Below, in pieces: positions 48,901 through 60,884 of a DNA stretch of 64,000 bases. Position numbers and translations under genes: made by a program. This DNA is from Brachypodium distachyon (lineage: Eukaryota; Streptophyta; Magnoliopsida; Poales; Poaceae), in contig NC_016131.3 of NCBI RefSeq assembly GCF_000005505.3, forward strand, positions 15,831,501-15,895,500, written 5' to 3'. The notes under the pieces were generated by a model, which was given only the letters and a program-made list of their open reading frames with translations, ran no database searches and was not told the origin of the DNA. Within the stretch, counting starts at the first letter, position 1. The number at the start of each line of letters is the position of its first letter.

Positions 48901-49236
48901 AGTGTTTTTAACGTGCTCATTTGTACCGGATTATCACATGAATTTTTTTATGACCATGTTTAATGACGCATGTGTAGGGCGACTACTTGCTCAAACGACG
49001 ATTTGTGACACATATTTTAAAGCATGAACTCAATGAAGTTGTAGACAATATCTCTCGCGAGAAACGAGACGTTCTTGACCGCATAGAAAAATGGACATTC
49101 ACCGATTTAATAGAATAGTGAATAATATTGTGGAATACTTGTATTTTAATTATTGCTTCCAATTTCTGTCGAGTTGTAATATTTCGATACCTAACACGTA
49201 TTGTCGAGACGTGCGTCGCACGTGCAAGCTCACTAG
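45905..49236 (+). mobile_element. Probable Helitron carrying an Ulp1-like gene
   Basis: The right end has the Helitron signature: a short palindrome (ACGTGCG-T-CGCACGT, 49209-49223) about 10 nt before CTAG (49233-49236), followed by T. The left end at 45905 follows an A, giving an A|T insertion. The 66 bp starting at 45905 recur with two mismatches at 49237-49302, immediately after CTAG. This is what a head-to-tail junction of rolling-circle copies would look like. The left terminus begins TTTATATACTAA instead of the usual TC. No Rep/helicase is present, so the element would be non-autonomous. Confidence 0.6.
46141..49118 (+). pseudogene. Ulp1-family (C48) cysteine protease gene with a second, degenerate C48-like domain
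   Basis: At least a dozen exons can be traced: 46141-46296, 46385-46531, 46619-46804, 46891-47016, 47180-47309, 47535-47610, 47680-47957, 48048-48228, 48297-48419, 48506 onward, 48640-48755, 48824-48899 and 48978-49118. The first domain shows the C48 triad context: His in NMTHFHSYLTVIH, Asp in VQVLDSLG and Cys in DGSSCGLWML. Just after the cysteine a TAG at 47568-47570 replaces the expected acidic codon of FM-YWTGD. After an acidic linker, a second domain aligns with the first but has lost the triad (LYMLFVFN; YILNPL; GLSGYLVFNFM). Ulp1 proteases remove SUMO-like tags; genes of this type are often carried by plant transposons. The first and last exon limits are approximate. Confidence 0.7.
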
Positions 49237-49302
49237 TTTATATACTAATGGGACTTGAAAGCCTCACATATAAAATGTACTAATACCGTTGAAGGTTAAT
49301 TT
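49237..49302 (+). repeat. Second copy of the 66-bp Helitron left-end sequence
   Basis: It is identical to 45905-45970 except at two positions; similarity ends sharply at both 45971 and 49303. Confidence 0.9.
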
Positions 49303-49447
49303 GGTGCCTACTAGTACCTTGGTTAGCCACGGTAGTAGTAGTAGTTAATATTTTGCGATGTGCTATTCCGAATGCTTGGTTCCATGCATTTGCACTACAT
49401 ATTCAGCTTTGCTTTATAAAGTAACCGTATTCGAAGAAAAAACAATA

Positions 49448-49529
49448 GCCTCTCCGTCCAAAATAAATGATCGTGGATTTGTATAGACTCTTATATAAAT
49501 CTGCGTCACTTATTTTTAAACCAAAGGAG
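49448..49529. mobile_element. Stowaway-like MITE, 82 bp
   Basis: Left GCCTCTCCGTCCAAAATAA pairs with right complement CTCCTTTGGTTTAAAAATAA, flanked by TA (49446-49447 and 49530-49531). Confidence 0.65.
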
Positions 49530-50229
49530 TATAATGTTAGCCTGAAGCCCAAGAAGTAAAGACTCAGGAGTGGACATGCAGGAAAGGATCTTGCAAAAGA
49601 AAGAAAGAAAAGGGAGACATGCAGGAAAGAAATAGTATTCAAATTGAGGCAACACACAGGCAGGCCGCCCAAACTGTCTCCTAACCACAACGGGACTACG
49701 GGAGTACCACGTGCAGTCGCGAAAGCAACGACACAAATAATGTACAAAATGTTACTCCATCCATACCATAAAAATCGGCACTGTTTTAAACTAAGCTGGT
49801 TCAAATCCGTACCAACCTTTATGACATGGAAGAAGTACAAAGAAAGAAAGAAAAAAAAGCAGAAAATCACAGTACACTTACTAGTAAGGCCAAGCAAAGA
49901 TTGATCGATGGTGATGCGAAAACACTGTATAAGCCGTCGTCAGTGAGAAGAACGCATCTAGCCGTGCATAGGCCACAACGGACGGTGGAGATCGAGCCGC
50001 TGCGTCGCGTGCTAAAAATCAGTGGTGTGTCTTTGGTGGTGGTCAGCTTAATTTTGACCTGGTTGGTATTGCTCGGCAGCCATAGATACGTGACCGTGAG
50101 TGTCTTGGGTGACCAGAGGCAGCATTGAGCCACCAACCGGAATCATTAGGCGGCGATCCTCACGGTGATGCGGAGCATGTGGGGGTGGGTCCAGGCCGCA
50201 ATGCGGGAACGCATCCCCGTTACTGTTTA

Positions 50230-50560
50230 CTCCCTCCGTCCGTTTTTTAACGGGGGCTTTAGTTTTTGCGTCCATACCAAAACAAGACAGTATCGGGAGT
50301 TAATGTTTTGGAGAAACTGTCCGAGTGCAAGGCCGCACCTGCGGTTTGATTGCCCAATCAATTGAGATTAGTACGTTGATTATTCGCCGGCCGCGCACGC
50401 GCTTCCCTCGCCTCACGCATCGTGTGCGCTCTGCATTGGGATGTTCGTATAGATGGACGCGACGGAATAGGGGTAGTACTAATATTTGTATCCAGCGACG
50501 TCTCATATAGATGGACTTGTCTGTTAAACTAACGCGTCCGGTAAAAGCGGATGGAGGGAG
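50230..50560. mobile_element. Long MITE with Stowaway-type ends, 331 bp
   Basis: Left end CTCCCTCCGTCCGTTTTTTAA and right complement CTCCCTCCATCCGCTTTTACC, with TA at 50228-50229 and 50561-50562. Its centre is unlike the short MITEs of the window. Confidence 0.7.
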
Positions 50561-51708
50561 TATCTCTTTATCCTGTTGGAGATGGAGATAGTATGTTGTA
50601 GCGAGGGTTCCAAATCATATTAGCGACGAGCAAATCTTTTCTTTGTGCCGGAGGAAAAAGAAACGGGATGGCCGGGTTGCTTCCGCTATGTCTCGTTTCG
50701 GCCCGCTTAGTAACGCAGCATCGTCTTAGGCGAATAGGTCCATCGTCCGTGGGCTAAGCCCAGCGACTCGTCCCATTTCTTCTTCGCTCCCACTCCCATA
50801 CATGACCTTCATGTAATTTTTAGTTTCACCAGGGATCTTTGTTGGTCGGTTTGTCTTTCAGTTTTTTTATCCTTTGTGCTCCGTACACATTCAATAAGGC
50901 CAGATTGTTTTAAAAAGAAATTCTTTAATTAATCACAACTTTTGCATACGTATGAATAATTTAATTATGTCTTGTTCTTGAAATTTTCCCAAGCCTCATG
51001 GGATAAATCGGGGTTGTAAAATAATGTTCTTATTCTTTTTTCATGTTTCTCAATAGATGTAGTTTCTGTCGGCTGCGAGCTACCGACGCCACTGCTCCTC
51101 GACTGTCTGGGGAGGCGTTTGGTTGTATTGCTCAGCTAGCCAATTAGCTGAGCTTGCCCAGCTAGGTTAGCTCGGCTCTGCTAGCCTTGCCCGTTTGCAC
51201 GTTTGGTTAATTTGCTTTTTGCTGGCATGGAAGTGATTGCATTATGTGTGCCGCTTGCTGCCATGAAAGCGAATGCATGCATCTAAGAGAAGAGATTGGA
51301 AATGTGAGCATGCAAATCTGCGAGAGGTTATTGTACCAACATGTTGCGGCCTCGTACTAAGAGATCTGGACGTGTGAAATGAGGAAGAATCAGGAAAGAT
51401 GAAGGAAGAGATCGCACAGGAGATAGACTTTTGGGTGAGTTGTTGTGGCCAACCGTCGAAATTTGTTAGCGCGAGCGACTTTGCCGTCGAGAGCGAGCCA
51501 AATCGGCTCTCCCGGGTGGGCGAGGATTTCCTGGTCCGACGAGGCAAGCTGGCCCTCAGAAGCTAGTATTTTTTCGTCGCACCAAACGGATATCCTAGCC
51601 CAGCGAGGCTACAACTCATTTTGCCGTAAAACCAAACGCTCTGCTCCCTGGGGAAATTCTTTGATTGCCGTTTCGTGGGGTTGGGTTTCTGACCGGAGGC
51701 AAGAAGTA

Positions 51709-51821
51709 AAGGACTCCGTTTCATAATTCTCATCTCAAATTTGTCCAAAAGTGGATGTATCTATTCCTAAAAACGTCTAGATACATGTAATATTTTGACA
51801 AGAATTATGTAATGGAGGGAG
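51709..51821. mobile_element. Stowaway-like MITE, 113 bp
   Basis: Left end GACTCCGTTTCATAATTCT matches the complement of the right end (CTCCCTCCATTACATAATTCT). The inner sequence (GTGGATGTATCTA...TAGATACATGTAA) is partly palindromic. Confidence 0.7.
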
Positions 51822-52389
51822 TGACAAAATCTGGTTCCCCATCTTCGATCCGTTCTGAAATCGTTTCTTCAGCCTCGTCTCAGTCAGATGATCTGACGAG
51901 GCCAAGGAAGGCATACCACCAACACACAAGCAAGCACAGCAACGTAACTCAAGTCTAGAACCCTGCATCCTTGACTATCTCTAACTAACACTGAAGTCTG
52001 AACGAACCTAGGTGAGGTCAGTGTTTTAGCATCATCACAGGCATACACATACATGCATGTTGTCCTATTCCATATCACTTGTGCAGGAAACTTGTTCTAC
52101 ACCTACTGTCCTATATTCCATACTCCTGCAATGATATGAGATGCTACACAGCAAAAAGATACTAGAGGGGATCGATGCCAGGTGCACCAGCTACTACTAC
52201 AAGTTTTTGCAAAACAGGGGAGCTCCTCTTCAGCAAGTTTCCTTCCCTCTTTGGCCTCAGGCATGCATACATGTTCCACCACACGGACCAAAAATACATG
52301 CATGCAGTGCAGCAACATTCTCTGAGGCTACCATCATCACTTTCCCTTTGGGTGGGATAGGATTCAGAAAATGGTACTCCACTACCAGG

Positions 52390-55300
52390 CTAACGGCCCC
52401 AGGCAGGCGATGATATGCCCATCATCAGACGCAGCTCCTCGAGGCGCATCTCCTTGTTCTCCTTGGCTCCTCCTTTCCTCCCGAAGGCGCCGCTGATCAG
52501 CCTCTTCTTCCTCTCCTGCAGCTCCAGGATCCTCTCCTCGATGCTGCCCTTCACCAGGAGCCTCACCACCTTCACCGCTTTCTTCTGCCCGATCCGGTGC
52601 ACCCGGTCCATGGCCTGCTCCTCCACCCCAGGGTTCCACCAGGGGTCGAACAGGTATACTGTCGACGCTGCCGTCAGGTTTATGCCGGCTCCCGCGGCCT
52701 TCAGGCTGGCCAGCAGCACGGTTGGGGTGTCAGGGCCAACCATGGCAAAACGCTTGATGACATCTGACCTCTTCTTCGCGCTCATGGAGCCATCAAGACG
52801 TAGTATGTTGAAGCCTGCTCTTTTCAGTGGCCCTTCGAGCAGAATCAACATCCTCCTGAACTGGGAGAAGACGACAGACTTTGATAGGGGGTCTTCCTTC
52901 TGCGAACGCTTCAGTAGCTCCAGCAGAGCTTGCACCTTGGAAGAGAGAGGTTTGTCAGAGCCAAGATTGCCTGAGCCATCTTCATCAGGATGTTGTACCT
53001 CCGGAGCAATAAAGAGGTCTTCCTTGGATAGGGCGTGCCGGCATATTGGACAACGGGAGCTAGAGCTCTTCAGGATTTTTAAGATGCAGGTTTGGCAGTA
53101 TATGTGAGTGCAGCTGGTTATGACAGTTTTAGATGGAGGAGAGAGGCAAATTGGACAGTCGAAATCATCTCCATCGTCCACCAGTGAGGCTAGCTTCTTC
53201 AACAACTCTGGGTTTTTAGACACATCTGCAACAAAAGCAACACATTTCCCGTTAAGTAACTACCAAAGGTATTTCCAACGAGCAAAGCACAAGAACACGC
53301 AGATAAAATTGTGCTGTAGTAAGATATGATTAGATATGCAATGCAGGAGGATAAGAAAATTAGAATATGTGAAAACAGCAGTTCATACACAAGATTATTG
53401 ATTCAAGCAATAATCTAGGATTAGAAAGGATGTTACCGCAATAAAAAATGGATTAGTGTCACAAAAGTTTATTGTTAAAAACCAGGACTAATGTGCCCTG
53501 TAGCACTCAGCTAGATACTGTATTTCTTTAGGCAACAAGAGAAACAGTTCAATTATTATATTTTAACTTCAAGCATGACAAGTGGAATCTCAGTTATGAT
53601 ATAATATATCATCATAACATAAATCTTGAATAAAAGCCCATACCTTCAAGGGAGCTGCCAGGAAGCCATGCCTTCATGTCTAAAGGGCACAGTGCTACAT
53701 CGTTGCAGAGCTGACGGAGCCTCAGAATGAAATAGAGCACAGTAGAGTAATTACGCATAATAGAATCTCCAGCACCAAACTCCAGCATTTTGTTTCTCCC
53801 TTCCAATTCCATCTGGTCATAGTACTCACGTTCCTCTGAAGAAAGCTCAATGTAGCATGCTACAACAGTTTTAGGCGGAATGTTAACCAAGCTCTTGCTT
53901 CCACTCTCTGTCTCCTTGGTTCTGCGCAGCGAGATAGCACCTAGGAGGTTCTGCCATAGGCAAACAAGAAGGAATTTACCTTAAAGAAATGAAAGAAAAG
54001 CACCTTGTTTGAGATCTTTTTGCAAGAACATTATGAATGAAGAGTGCCAGCATTGAGTAACACAGTACACGTCAATCTAAAAAAGTAACACGGTAGACAT
54101 AATTAAAAGGTGTACATATAAACAGAGTGATCGCTAATACCAGAGTTTGACACATATGCCGTGCAATAGCGCACATAATGCCTAAATCTATCGGGAGACA
54201 TGTTATTGCAAAAGCAAATAGATATGGTAAGTGATAAATTACTTGTCATCACGCACCACGATTCAAAAGCATTTTATGAAACTGGCTACAATTCCTAGTT
54301 CGTAGCAATTGTGGAATGGCAATGGTCTATGTAATGAGAAGAGAGGAACAACAGTCCTAACTTACTTGTAGCCGTGACAGCCCAGCCTTATCCCCTTTCA
54401 CTAGGGGGCTCTGGATCAAACTCTGCCAGTAGCTCTTGATTGAGAAAGGTTCGAACTTCAAAAATGCCATAAGCGGGTACAAATCAAATGAGCTATTCTG
54501 AATTGGTGTCCCTGTGACCACCCACCGCCTCTGTGCGTTCAAAGCAATCACAGCCTTAGTCTGCCGAGCTGCAGAGTTCTTGATCACATGGGCCTCATCG
54601 AGAATCACTCGGAACCACTCAATATCGTTCACGGGTGAGCCCTCCTGTCCAAACTCGATGCCCAAGATGCTGTAAGTGGTAATCACAATGTCATACTTTA
54701 ACAGCTCCTTCTTATCTTTTGTTCTCTCCCCATGGTACATATACACCTTCAGGCTGCCTGCCTCCGTGTGCTCCTCCAATTGTGTCACCCAAGACGAGAA
54801 CACTGAGGGCGGGCACACCACAAGTGTCGTCCTCGACTCCTGCCCCGCATCATCAACCTTCCTCCTTTTAGTCCCCTTCCCCTTCTTCGCAACTACATTG
54901 CGAGCTTTACTTCTCGCAATCAACGACAACAGCGTGAGTGTCTTGCCAAGCCCCATATCATCAGCAAAAATCCCGCCCTTTAGTGGCAGCGGCCGCTCCT
55001 TTGTCTTCTGGCTCGTAAGCACATTCTGATAGCCACCATCTTTATCCTCTTCCCAGAACGGCGGCAGGTCACAGGACTCCTCCCGGTGCACCAGCCATCC
55101 CAAAGCATCCTTCTGGTGCTCGAACAGGTCCGACACCACGACATCCTCGGGCGCCTCCATCGGCTTGATCCGGCCCTCCCCTTCCTTGACCACACGCGCG
55201 AACAGCCTGTCGACATCCCGGTCGGACTTCTTGGTCTGCTCCTGCACGATGGCGGACTCGGAGAAGGAGAACTCGGCGTGGCCGGTGTCGATGAGGGAGA

Positions 55301-55709
55301 GGCCGCTGCCGGAGACGGCGCTCCGAACGGCGTCGGCGGAGGCCGGGTGGGCGAAGAGGTGGACCTGGCAGGGGAGTTTGAAGGGCTTGGGCCTGTTCTT
55401 GCCGGAGGGGTGCTTGGGCACTATGGCGTGGGTGGCGGCGACGAGGCGGGTGTCGAGGAGATGGGCCAGGACCCTGGCGGTGTCGCGGTCGACGTGGCCG
55501 ACCTTTTCGCCGCGGCGGTTGTGGGCGGCGATGGCGTTGGCGTCGTAGCGATTGAGGGGCTCGCGGACGAGGCTGACGCTCTCGCGCCCGTTGATGGTGC
55601 TGGAGTAGTGGCGGAGGCCGACGAGCTTGGCGACGACGAAGCCCAGGAGGAAGGGTTCGTTGTCGTCGTCGCCGCCGCCGCAGCCGCCGTGGGAGGAAGA
55701 GGCGGCCAT
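52390..55709 (-). CDS. HIRAN-SNF2-RING-helicase protein (RAD5/HLTF family, SMARCA3-like)
   Basis: Three exons, 54366-55709, 53644-53950 and 52390-53225, encode 828 residues. Domains in order: HIRAN DNA-end-binding domain (about residues 20-115; FVVAKLVGLRHYSSTINGRE, EPLNRYDANAIAAHN); SNF2 ATPase with Walker A DDMGLGKT at about residue 250 and DEAH at about 369; RING finger at about 574-613 (CPICLSPPSKTVITSCTHIYC ... CPIC, C3HC4) inserted between the two ATPase lobes; helicase C lobe with DGSMSAKKR, ASLKAAGAGINLTAA and DRVHRIGQ. This is the RAD5/HLTF arrangement: DNA translocase plus ubiquitin E3 activity in post-replication repair, in the nucleus. The start is the first ATG of a GC-rich first exon (MAASSSHGG). 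It matches plant proteins called SMARCA3-like 1. Confidence 0.95.
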
Positions 55710-55850
55710 GACGGAGGGGAGGGTTTGAAACTGAAAGGCGGTGGGAGGCGGAGAGGTTTGGGGGGAAGGCGAGGATTGTGGGGAATTTTTACGGCTTTAC
55801 CGTTGGATGATGGAGGAAACGCTTTCCAGCGGCTTCTACGGAGTAATAAT

Positions 55851-55901
55851 TCGTCGCCTCTCTTACAACAAAAAAAAAAAAAAAAAAAAAATCGTCGCCT
55901 C
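55851..55901. mobile_element. Tiny poly(A) retro-insertion with 10-bp target duplication
   Basis: TCGTCGCCTC occurs at 55851-55860 and again at 55892-55901. Between them are only TCTTACAAC and 22 A. This is the outcome expected of LINE-type target-primed reverse transcription aborted almost immediately. It lies about 140 bp upstream of the SNF2 start codon. Confidence 0.75.
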
Positions 55902-56897
55902 GAGAATACTGTTTTTGACTTTTTGTTAGAATTCATTTTCTTCTTCTTAGAATTCATTTGGGATGCAAGATAGTCAACTTAAATTCTCGGTGTTAAAATG
56001 TCATGCTCACTTGATTTTGTAAGATTGAATTTACTGAAATTTTATCTCATTCATTCAATACGTTTTTGTAAAATGTACTGCACAACAATCCCTTGAAAAA
56101 ATTATTCTAGGATTCAGTCCTGCAAATAAAAAAGACTACACGTAAAGAGTCCCTAAAGATTATTATCTTCCACATTTCCCATTAAAAAAAACATTCGAAT
56201 AAGTGTATACATAGCATGGTTGAAAAACGTGCAAGATAAAGGTTTCAAGAGTTTCCAGTTGGGCAGGGCTTTTTGGATACTACAAGAAATATATAAATTT
56301 CTAGATATGACCTTCGGATGCTTGCAAGAATTTACAAAGATTTGAGGGGAATTTTTTTGGAAAACTTCATGCAGTCAATGTGAAATTCACCTAAAACTAC
56401 GTATGAAATTAAAGTGAAATTCGCCTAAAATTCTTGACCAATCTTATGCTGCCTTGCAAACGTGGATTGTTATTTCGGTGGCTAACTTGGGTGTGACTGT
56501 TTGTTGTAGTCAATGCATCTTAAAAAAAAGGAAGTTTTACATTGGAATTTTTAGTGCAGAAACTACTTTGTTTATGCCTTTATGGTTTCCAAATGATCCT
56601 TAGACCTTCATATTTGGGAGCTAATCAGAGTAAAAAAGACTAAATTTCTAGGCCAAATTTTGCCAGTACCAAGATTTGCTCTGGCCAAATTTATCCAACA
56701 GATCAAAAGCAGGAAAACCATACAAGGTCTCTATAATACATCGGCAGTACATACACAATGCAGCTGCAAAATAAAACGCACAGGCGCTTCATGTAAAACA
56801 TCATGCCATGCCAGAATTACAGCCACAAGGAAAGCAAAAGGAAAATCCAGAAGGTGAGCAAACAGAGAGCCAGCACGCGGCTATCGCTGAGATGGAA
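55902..56897. other. Intergenic, SNF2 promoter side and TRAPPC3 3' side
   Basis: AT-rich, no gene recognised. The SNF2 promoter should lie in the first few hundred bases. Downstream sequence of TRAPPC3 occupies the far end. Confidence 0.5.
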
Positions 56898-59278
56898 CTA
56901 GTCGTCATCCTTGTAGGGGTATTCCTCTGGGACTTGCTTGGTGAGCTTCACCCGCATTTCATAGGCGTCGTCCCCACGAAGCATATCACGGACCCATGTA
57001 ACCTCCGTCTTCATGGAAACCTAAACCACGGCGGCAATTATATTAGAGAAGAAAATGATGAAAGGTTCCTGAAACTAGTAGGATCACAGCATTGGGGAGC
57101 GCAGGTAAAAAATGATCATGATGGTAAATGCAGCTATGACATGAGTGGTGCATAATGCTCCATGTTAGAGCACTGGTAGTACCATGTACAGGGTTTACAA
57201 AGGTTAATCATGATGTACCTAAGATCTGGACATCAAGAACATGCAATTCATTAGGGAAAAAAGTCATGAACTATTATGTGCTTGTTTGTTGATTTGTTTT
57301 CTTCTTTTTATGGAAGCACGAGGTCAAGGACCCAGCTCTATTTTAATAATATTTATTCTCTAAATGCTTCACATGAGGAAGAAAGGATAAAGATGGCAGC
57401 AAGTCAGTGATAGAAGAACTGACCATTTCCAGTGCTCCCCTAATAACTCCACTCAACACATTGCAATACTGGAGGCCTTGGCAAGTATCAGGAAGCTCAA
57501 CAAAATCTACAAGTGGGTTGTCCTCCAACACAAAGCTACAAGTTGTACCCTCAGCATCCCAATTGGTTACAGTTGCAGTCACACCTAGGAACATTTTGAA
57601 TCCAAGCTGTTTTATAGAAAGGAAAAAGAAGAAACTGTCAGACCATAAAGCTATATTGAGGGTAAAACAGATGGGAATCAGAAAGCATATGAATTTTATT
57701 TTTCTATTAAATGAAGGTGTCGGCAAATTGGATATCTGGTAATGAATGAACAAGTTGACGTATATAAAAAAAGGTAAGAACAAATGAGCATAATGCACTA
57801 TCTGCAGAATCTGAAGAAGAAAGAGAAGGCATGGCATGTCCGTGAATGGTGTATCGCTTTTGCATAAGGAAAGAATGCAAGTGAGTGCCTGCACCTAATA
57901 AATCTAAAACAACTAGTATTACGAAATGGCAAAAAGTGCTAGACCTTTGACTTATATTGGAGAAAGGACTTCATATAATGCATGAACAAAGTTACTTGAT
58001 TGTGGAAAGAAAACATATACTCCGTACTAAACATATATAAGATGAGCCCATCTGGTCCGGTGAACATATCCTCTCGCAAGTATAGAAAATATGAATAATG
58101 GCAACAGACTTACGGACTACGGGATCTATAATGGTATGCTAATTTCAACCAAAGGAAAGTAAGTTTAACAAAAGACCTTTGCAATAGTATCGGCAGTCTC
58201 CTTGAAGTCAACACACCTTGATACATTTGACTTGGCTAAGAATTCATCGACCAGCCGAGTTCCAATATTATAACCCCTGAAAGGAAAATGGTATACAACA
58301 CGTAAGAAACACAGAAACAGAACAAATCATAAAATGCCAGCAAGCCAGAGATACTGCTTAACGCACTAAACGAGCGGCAAAACAGTAATCACATTTGAAG
58401 ACATATTGGCACCACATACGTGATTCTACTCCAGATCCAGCTTGACATCTTTCCTCTCTCAGTGATACATGGCTATTTTTGCTAAATGTACATCTAGAAC
58501 GGTGGATGGGTTGAAGACCCACAACCCTCTAAATTCATCGCTCCTCAGTTAGGTACGATAAAAAGGAACAAAATCGCTGTACAATACAATTGGGCAGACC
58601 TTCTCCCTCCATTCAACCATGACACGTGGATTACATTTCCACGAGATAAATATACTCTAGGTTGGAATATACGATCTCTTCAACAGAGAAGTTGACACAA
58701 CATCACCACAGAAACAAAGCCTTCCATTCACAGGCTACACGCACTTCAATGTCAACTTGGGCGAGAAGTCCAGAGCTAAATCTACTCCTGTTTGGATTCT
58801 CATGCTCAGGCCATTGCAGATAGTTGACTGTTAAATCTTCACACGTGATTACTATGGTAAAACAAACAAAAAACAAGTGAATTTACATATCTTCCACCGC
58901 AAGATCGAGATCATCCGTTGCAATCCTTCAAATGGACCACATCAGCCATCTAAATTCACTTAAAATCAAAAGACGTAGAGGGGGGAAACGAAGAAGCGGG
59001 CGTACATCTGATCGAGCTGCTTGTTGACCTCCTCGACCTCCTCCAGATCCGTGAGCAGCTGGCGCACGATGGCGCCGTACGTGAGCGTGAAGAGCTCCGC
59101 GTTCTGCAACGAACAAACACAACCAGGTCAGAGTGGTCGGGGGAGGTGCAGATCTACGAGCCGGGCCAAGGAAGGAGGCTCTCGGGGTCTGGTGGGGGCA
59201 AAAAAAGAAGAAGCTTACGACGCGCTCGACGCTGGAGAAGAGTGCGTCGCCGGACTTGGGCGGCGTGAGCGGCGGCAT
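56898..59278 (-). CDS. TRAPPC3: TRAPP complex subunit 3 (BET3)
   Basis: Five exons, 59219-59278, 59006-59103, 58177-58276, 57424-57606 and 56898-57020, give 187 residues, the usual BET3 length. Characteristic blocks are all present: ELFTLTYGAIVRQLL, MGYNIGTRLVDEFLAKSNVSRC (split by an intron), FKETADTIAK, FKMFLGVTATVTNW, LEDNPLVDFVELP and LSGVIRGALEM, ending KQVPEEYPYKDDD. BET3 is a core subunit of the TRAPP tethering complexes that act as Rab GTPase exchange factors in ER-Golgi and post-Golgi traffic. The conserved cysteine used for acylation in yeast/mammal BET3 appears as Cys in SNVSRCVDF. Splice phases are consistent throughout. Confidence 0.96.
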
Positions 59279-60884
59279 GGCCGGGATCGCGGCCGGCGGG
59301 GAGACTAGCGCGCGGTGGTGTTTGTGGCCGTGTAGGTGAGAGGGGGGGATCGGAGGAGAATCGTCACCGGCCGTGAAAGGGTTTGGGTTATAAGCTAGCT
59401 AGGCCCGTCCAAGCAAGCACTTCGCTCTGGGCCGATTTGGTTTTTCTAGGCCAATCTGGTCGTATTAAGTTCTGGGCCATTGTGTCCCTAAGAAGAGCTC
59501 GGCTTTTCTGTCTTGTGTAAACCAACACGGCCAGATCGCTGGGCCGGTTTGGGCCGTGAGGGTCACCAGTTACCGTTATCATCTTAGACCTACCTACCAA
59601 AAGTTACCAGTTCCAGCCCACTGCGTGTGTAAAAAGAGGAAACAGCGCATTGTACTTTTTCTTTCTTCCTTAGAGCAAATACTCATTCGTCCATTATTAA
59701 TTATCACAACTTTGTCTAAACATGCATGTACATCGATTTTCATCCGTTTTCTGGATATGCGCAACCGGATGGCCACATTTTCTACACGCTTTGAAATGCG
59801 TGAAACGAATGTAGTTGTCGTGTTTTCTACTACAAGGCTCACCTCCAACGCTGTGGCGCATCTCATCCTTTGTGATACTCCCTCCTTTTTCTCCGCACTT
59901 GATATTTTAGATGTCAGGACAAGGTTTCGACTAAAAGCCACTTTATAATTTTGTGATTTAAGTGATACAAAAATTACAATTAAGGGTACTCATATCTTGA
60001 AGAACTAACTTAATGATCTAAAGTTGATGTTATAAGAGCCACATATTAATAAAGTAAATCTAGATCAAATATTTCTCTCCATGATGCATATGCTACGTTT
60101 GAGACAAAGGAGTGAGTATTTCACAGGACGAGCTCGTGCGGTTGCACGTCTCGGCTTTGCGTTCAGAGTGGGTTGCATGTGCTAACTCCGAATTTTGGCT
60201 TTGTCCCGTTCCAAACCAAGGCTACTTCTAGAACAACTTTATCTATTTTCAGCGTTCTCGATGTATTGGTACTTGTACTAGTAAAGGCTGTCTATGTCGA
60301 ATTCTAATTGAATTAATTGTTCTCGCACTGTATCTCTTAAATCCGGTGTCGCAACTACTTTATTCGGACAATGTACTGTCCCAAACTATTTTTTTCATTT
60401 TTCTATTCGATAACAATTCGACCGTACACCCTTCTATCACTCACCGAACCAACTTGCTAGCCCCTACAATATACTGTACGTATACTCCTACACTTGGCAC
60501 GCGATCAGATCCCTGCTTAAGCCGACACCTCAACTGACGAGACATCCATTGCTTGCTTGCTTGCAACACTTGTTTGCCAAAATTTGATTGCTCAAAACAA
60601 GTTCCACGTACTCCCGTGATCGTTGACACTTTCCTTAATTTCTGCAGTTTATTTCGGCCTGAACCACATGTGACATATACCATGTATCCGCGATGCCCGC
60701 ACCACAAGAGATGAGAGATTCTAATTACTTGATCATTGTACATGTGACTACTTACAGTCGAGTTAGCCATATTAAGTTAACTCAAATTTGCGCAAATATG
60801 GATGTACCTATTCTTAAAAAATATAGATACGTGTAATATTTCGACAACAATTTAAGATCGGAGAGAGTACTTTCTATTAATGTA
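59279..60884. other. Intergenic region upstream of TRAPPC3
   Basis: The first few hundred bases are the TRAPPC3 leader and promoter. A MITE lies at 59878-60116 and a truncated Stowaway-like piece at about 60785-60869. Nothing else recognised. Confidence 0.5.
59878..60116. mobile_element. Stowaway-type MITE, 239 bp
   Basis: Left CTCCCTCCTTTTTCTCC and right complement CTCACTCCTTTGTCTCA form the terminal inverted repeat, with TA at 59876-59877 and 60117-60118. Confidence 0.6.

Larger units (their letters stand above)
49303..52389. other. Intergenic region between the Helitron and the SNF2 gene
   Basis: No genes recognised. It contains three MITEs (49448-49529, 50230-50560, 51709-51821) and otherwise unassigned AT-rich DNA. 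The last few hundred bases before 52389 are likely 3' UTR of the SNF2 gene. Confidence 0.55.

Noticed and set aside
55086..55973. A 295-codon plus-strand frame over the SNF2 first exon
   Set aside because: Val/Gly/Ala-rich complement of the HIRAN-SNF2 exon; no independent support.
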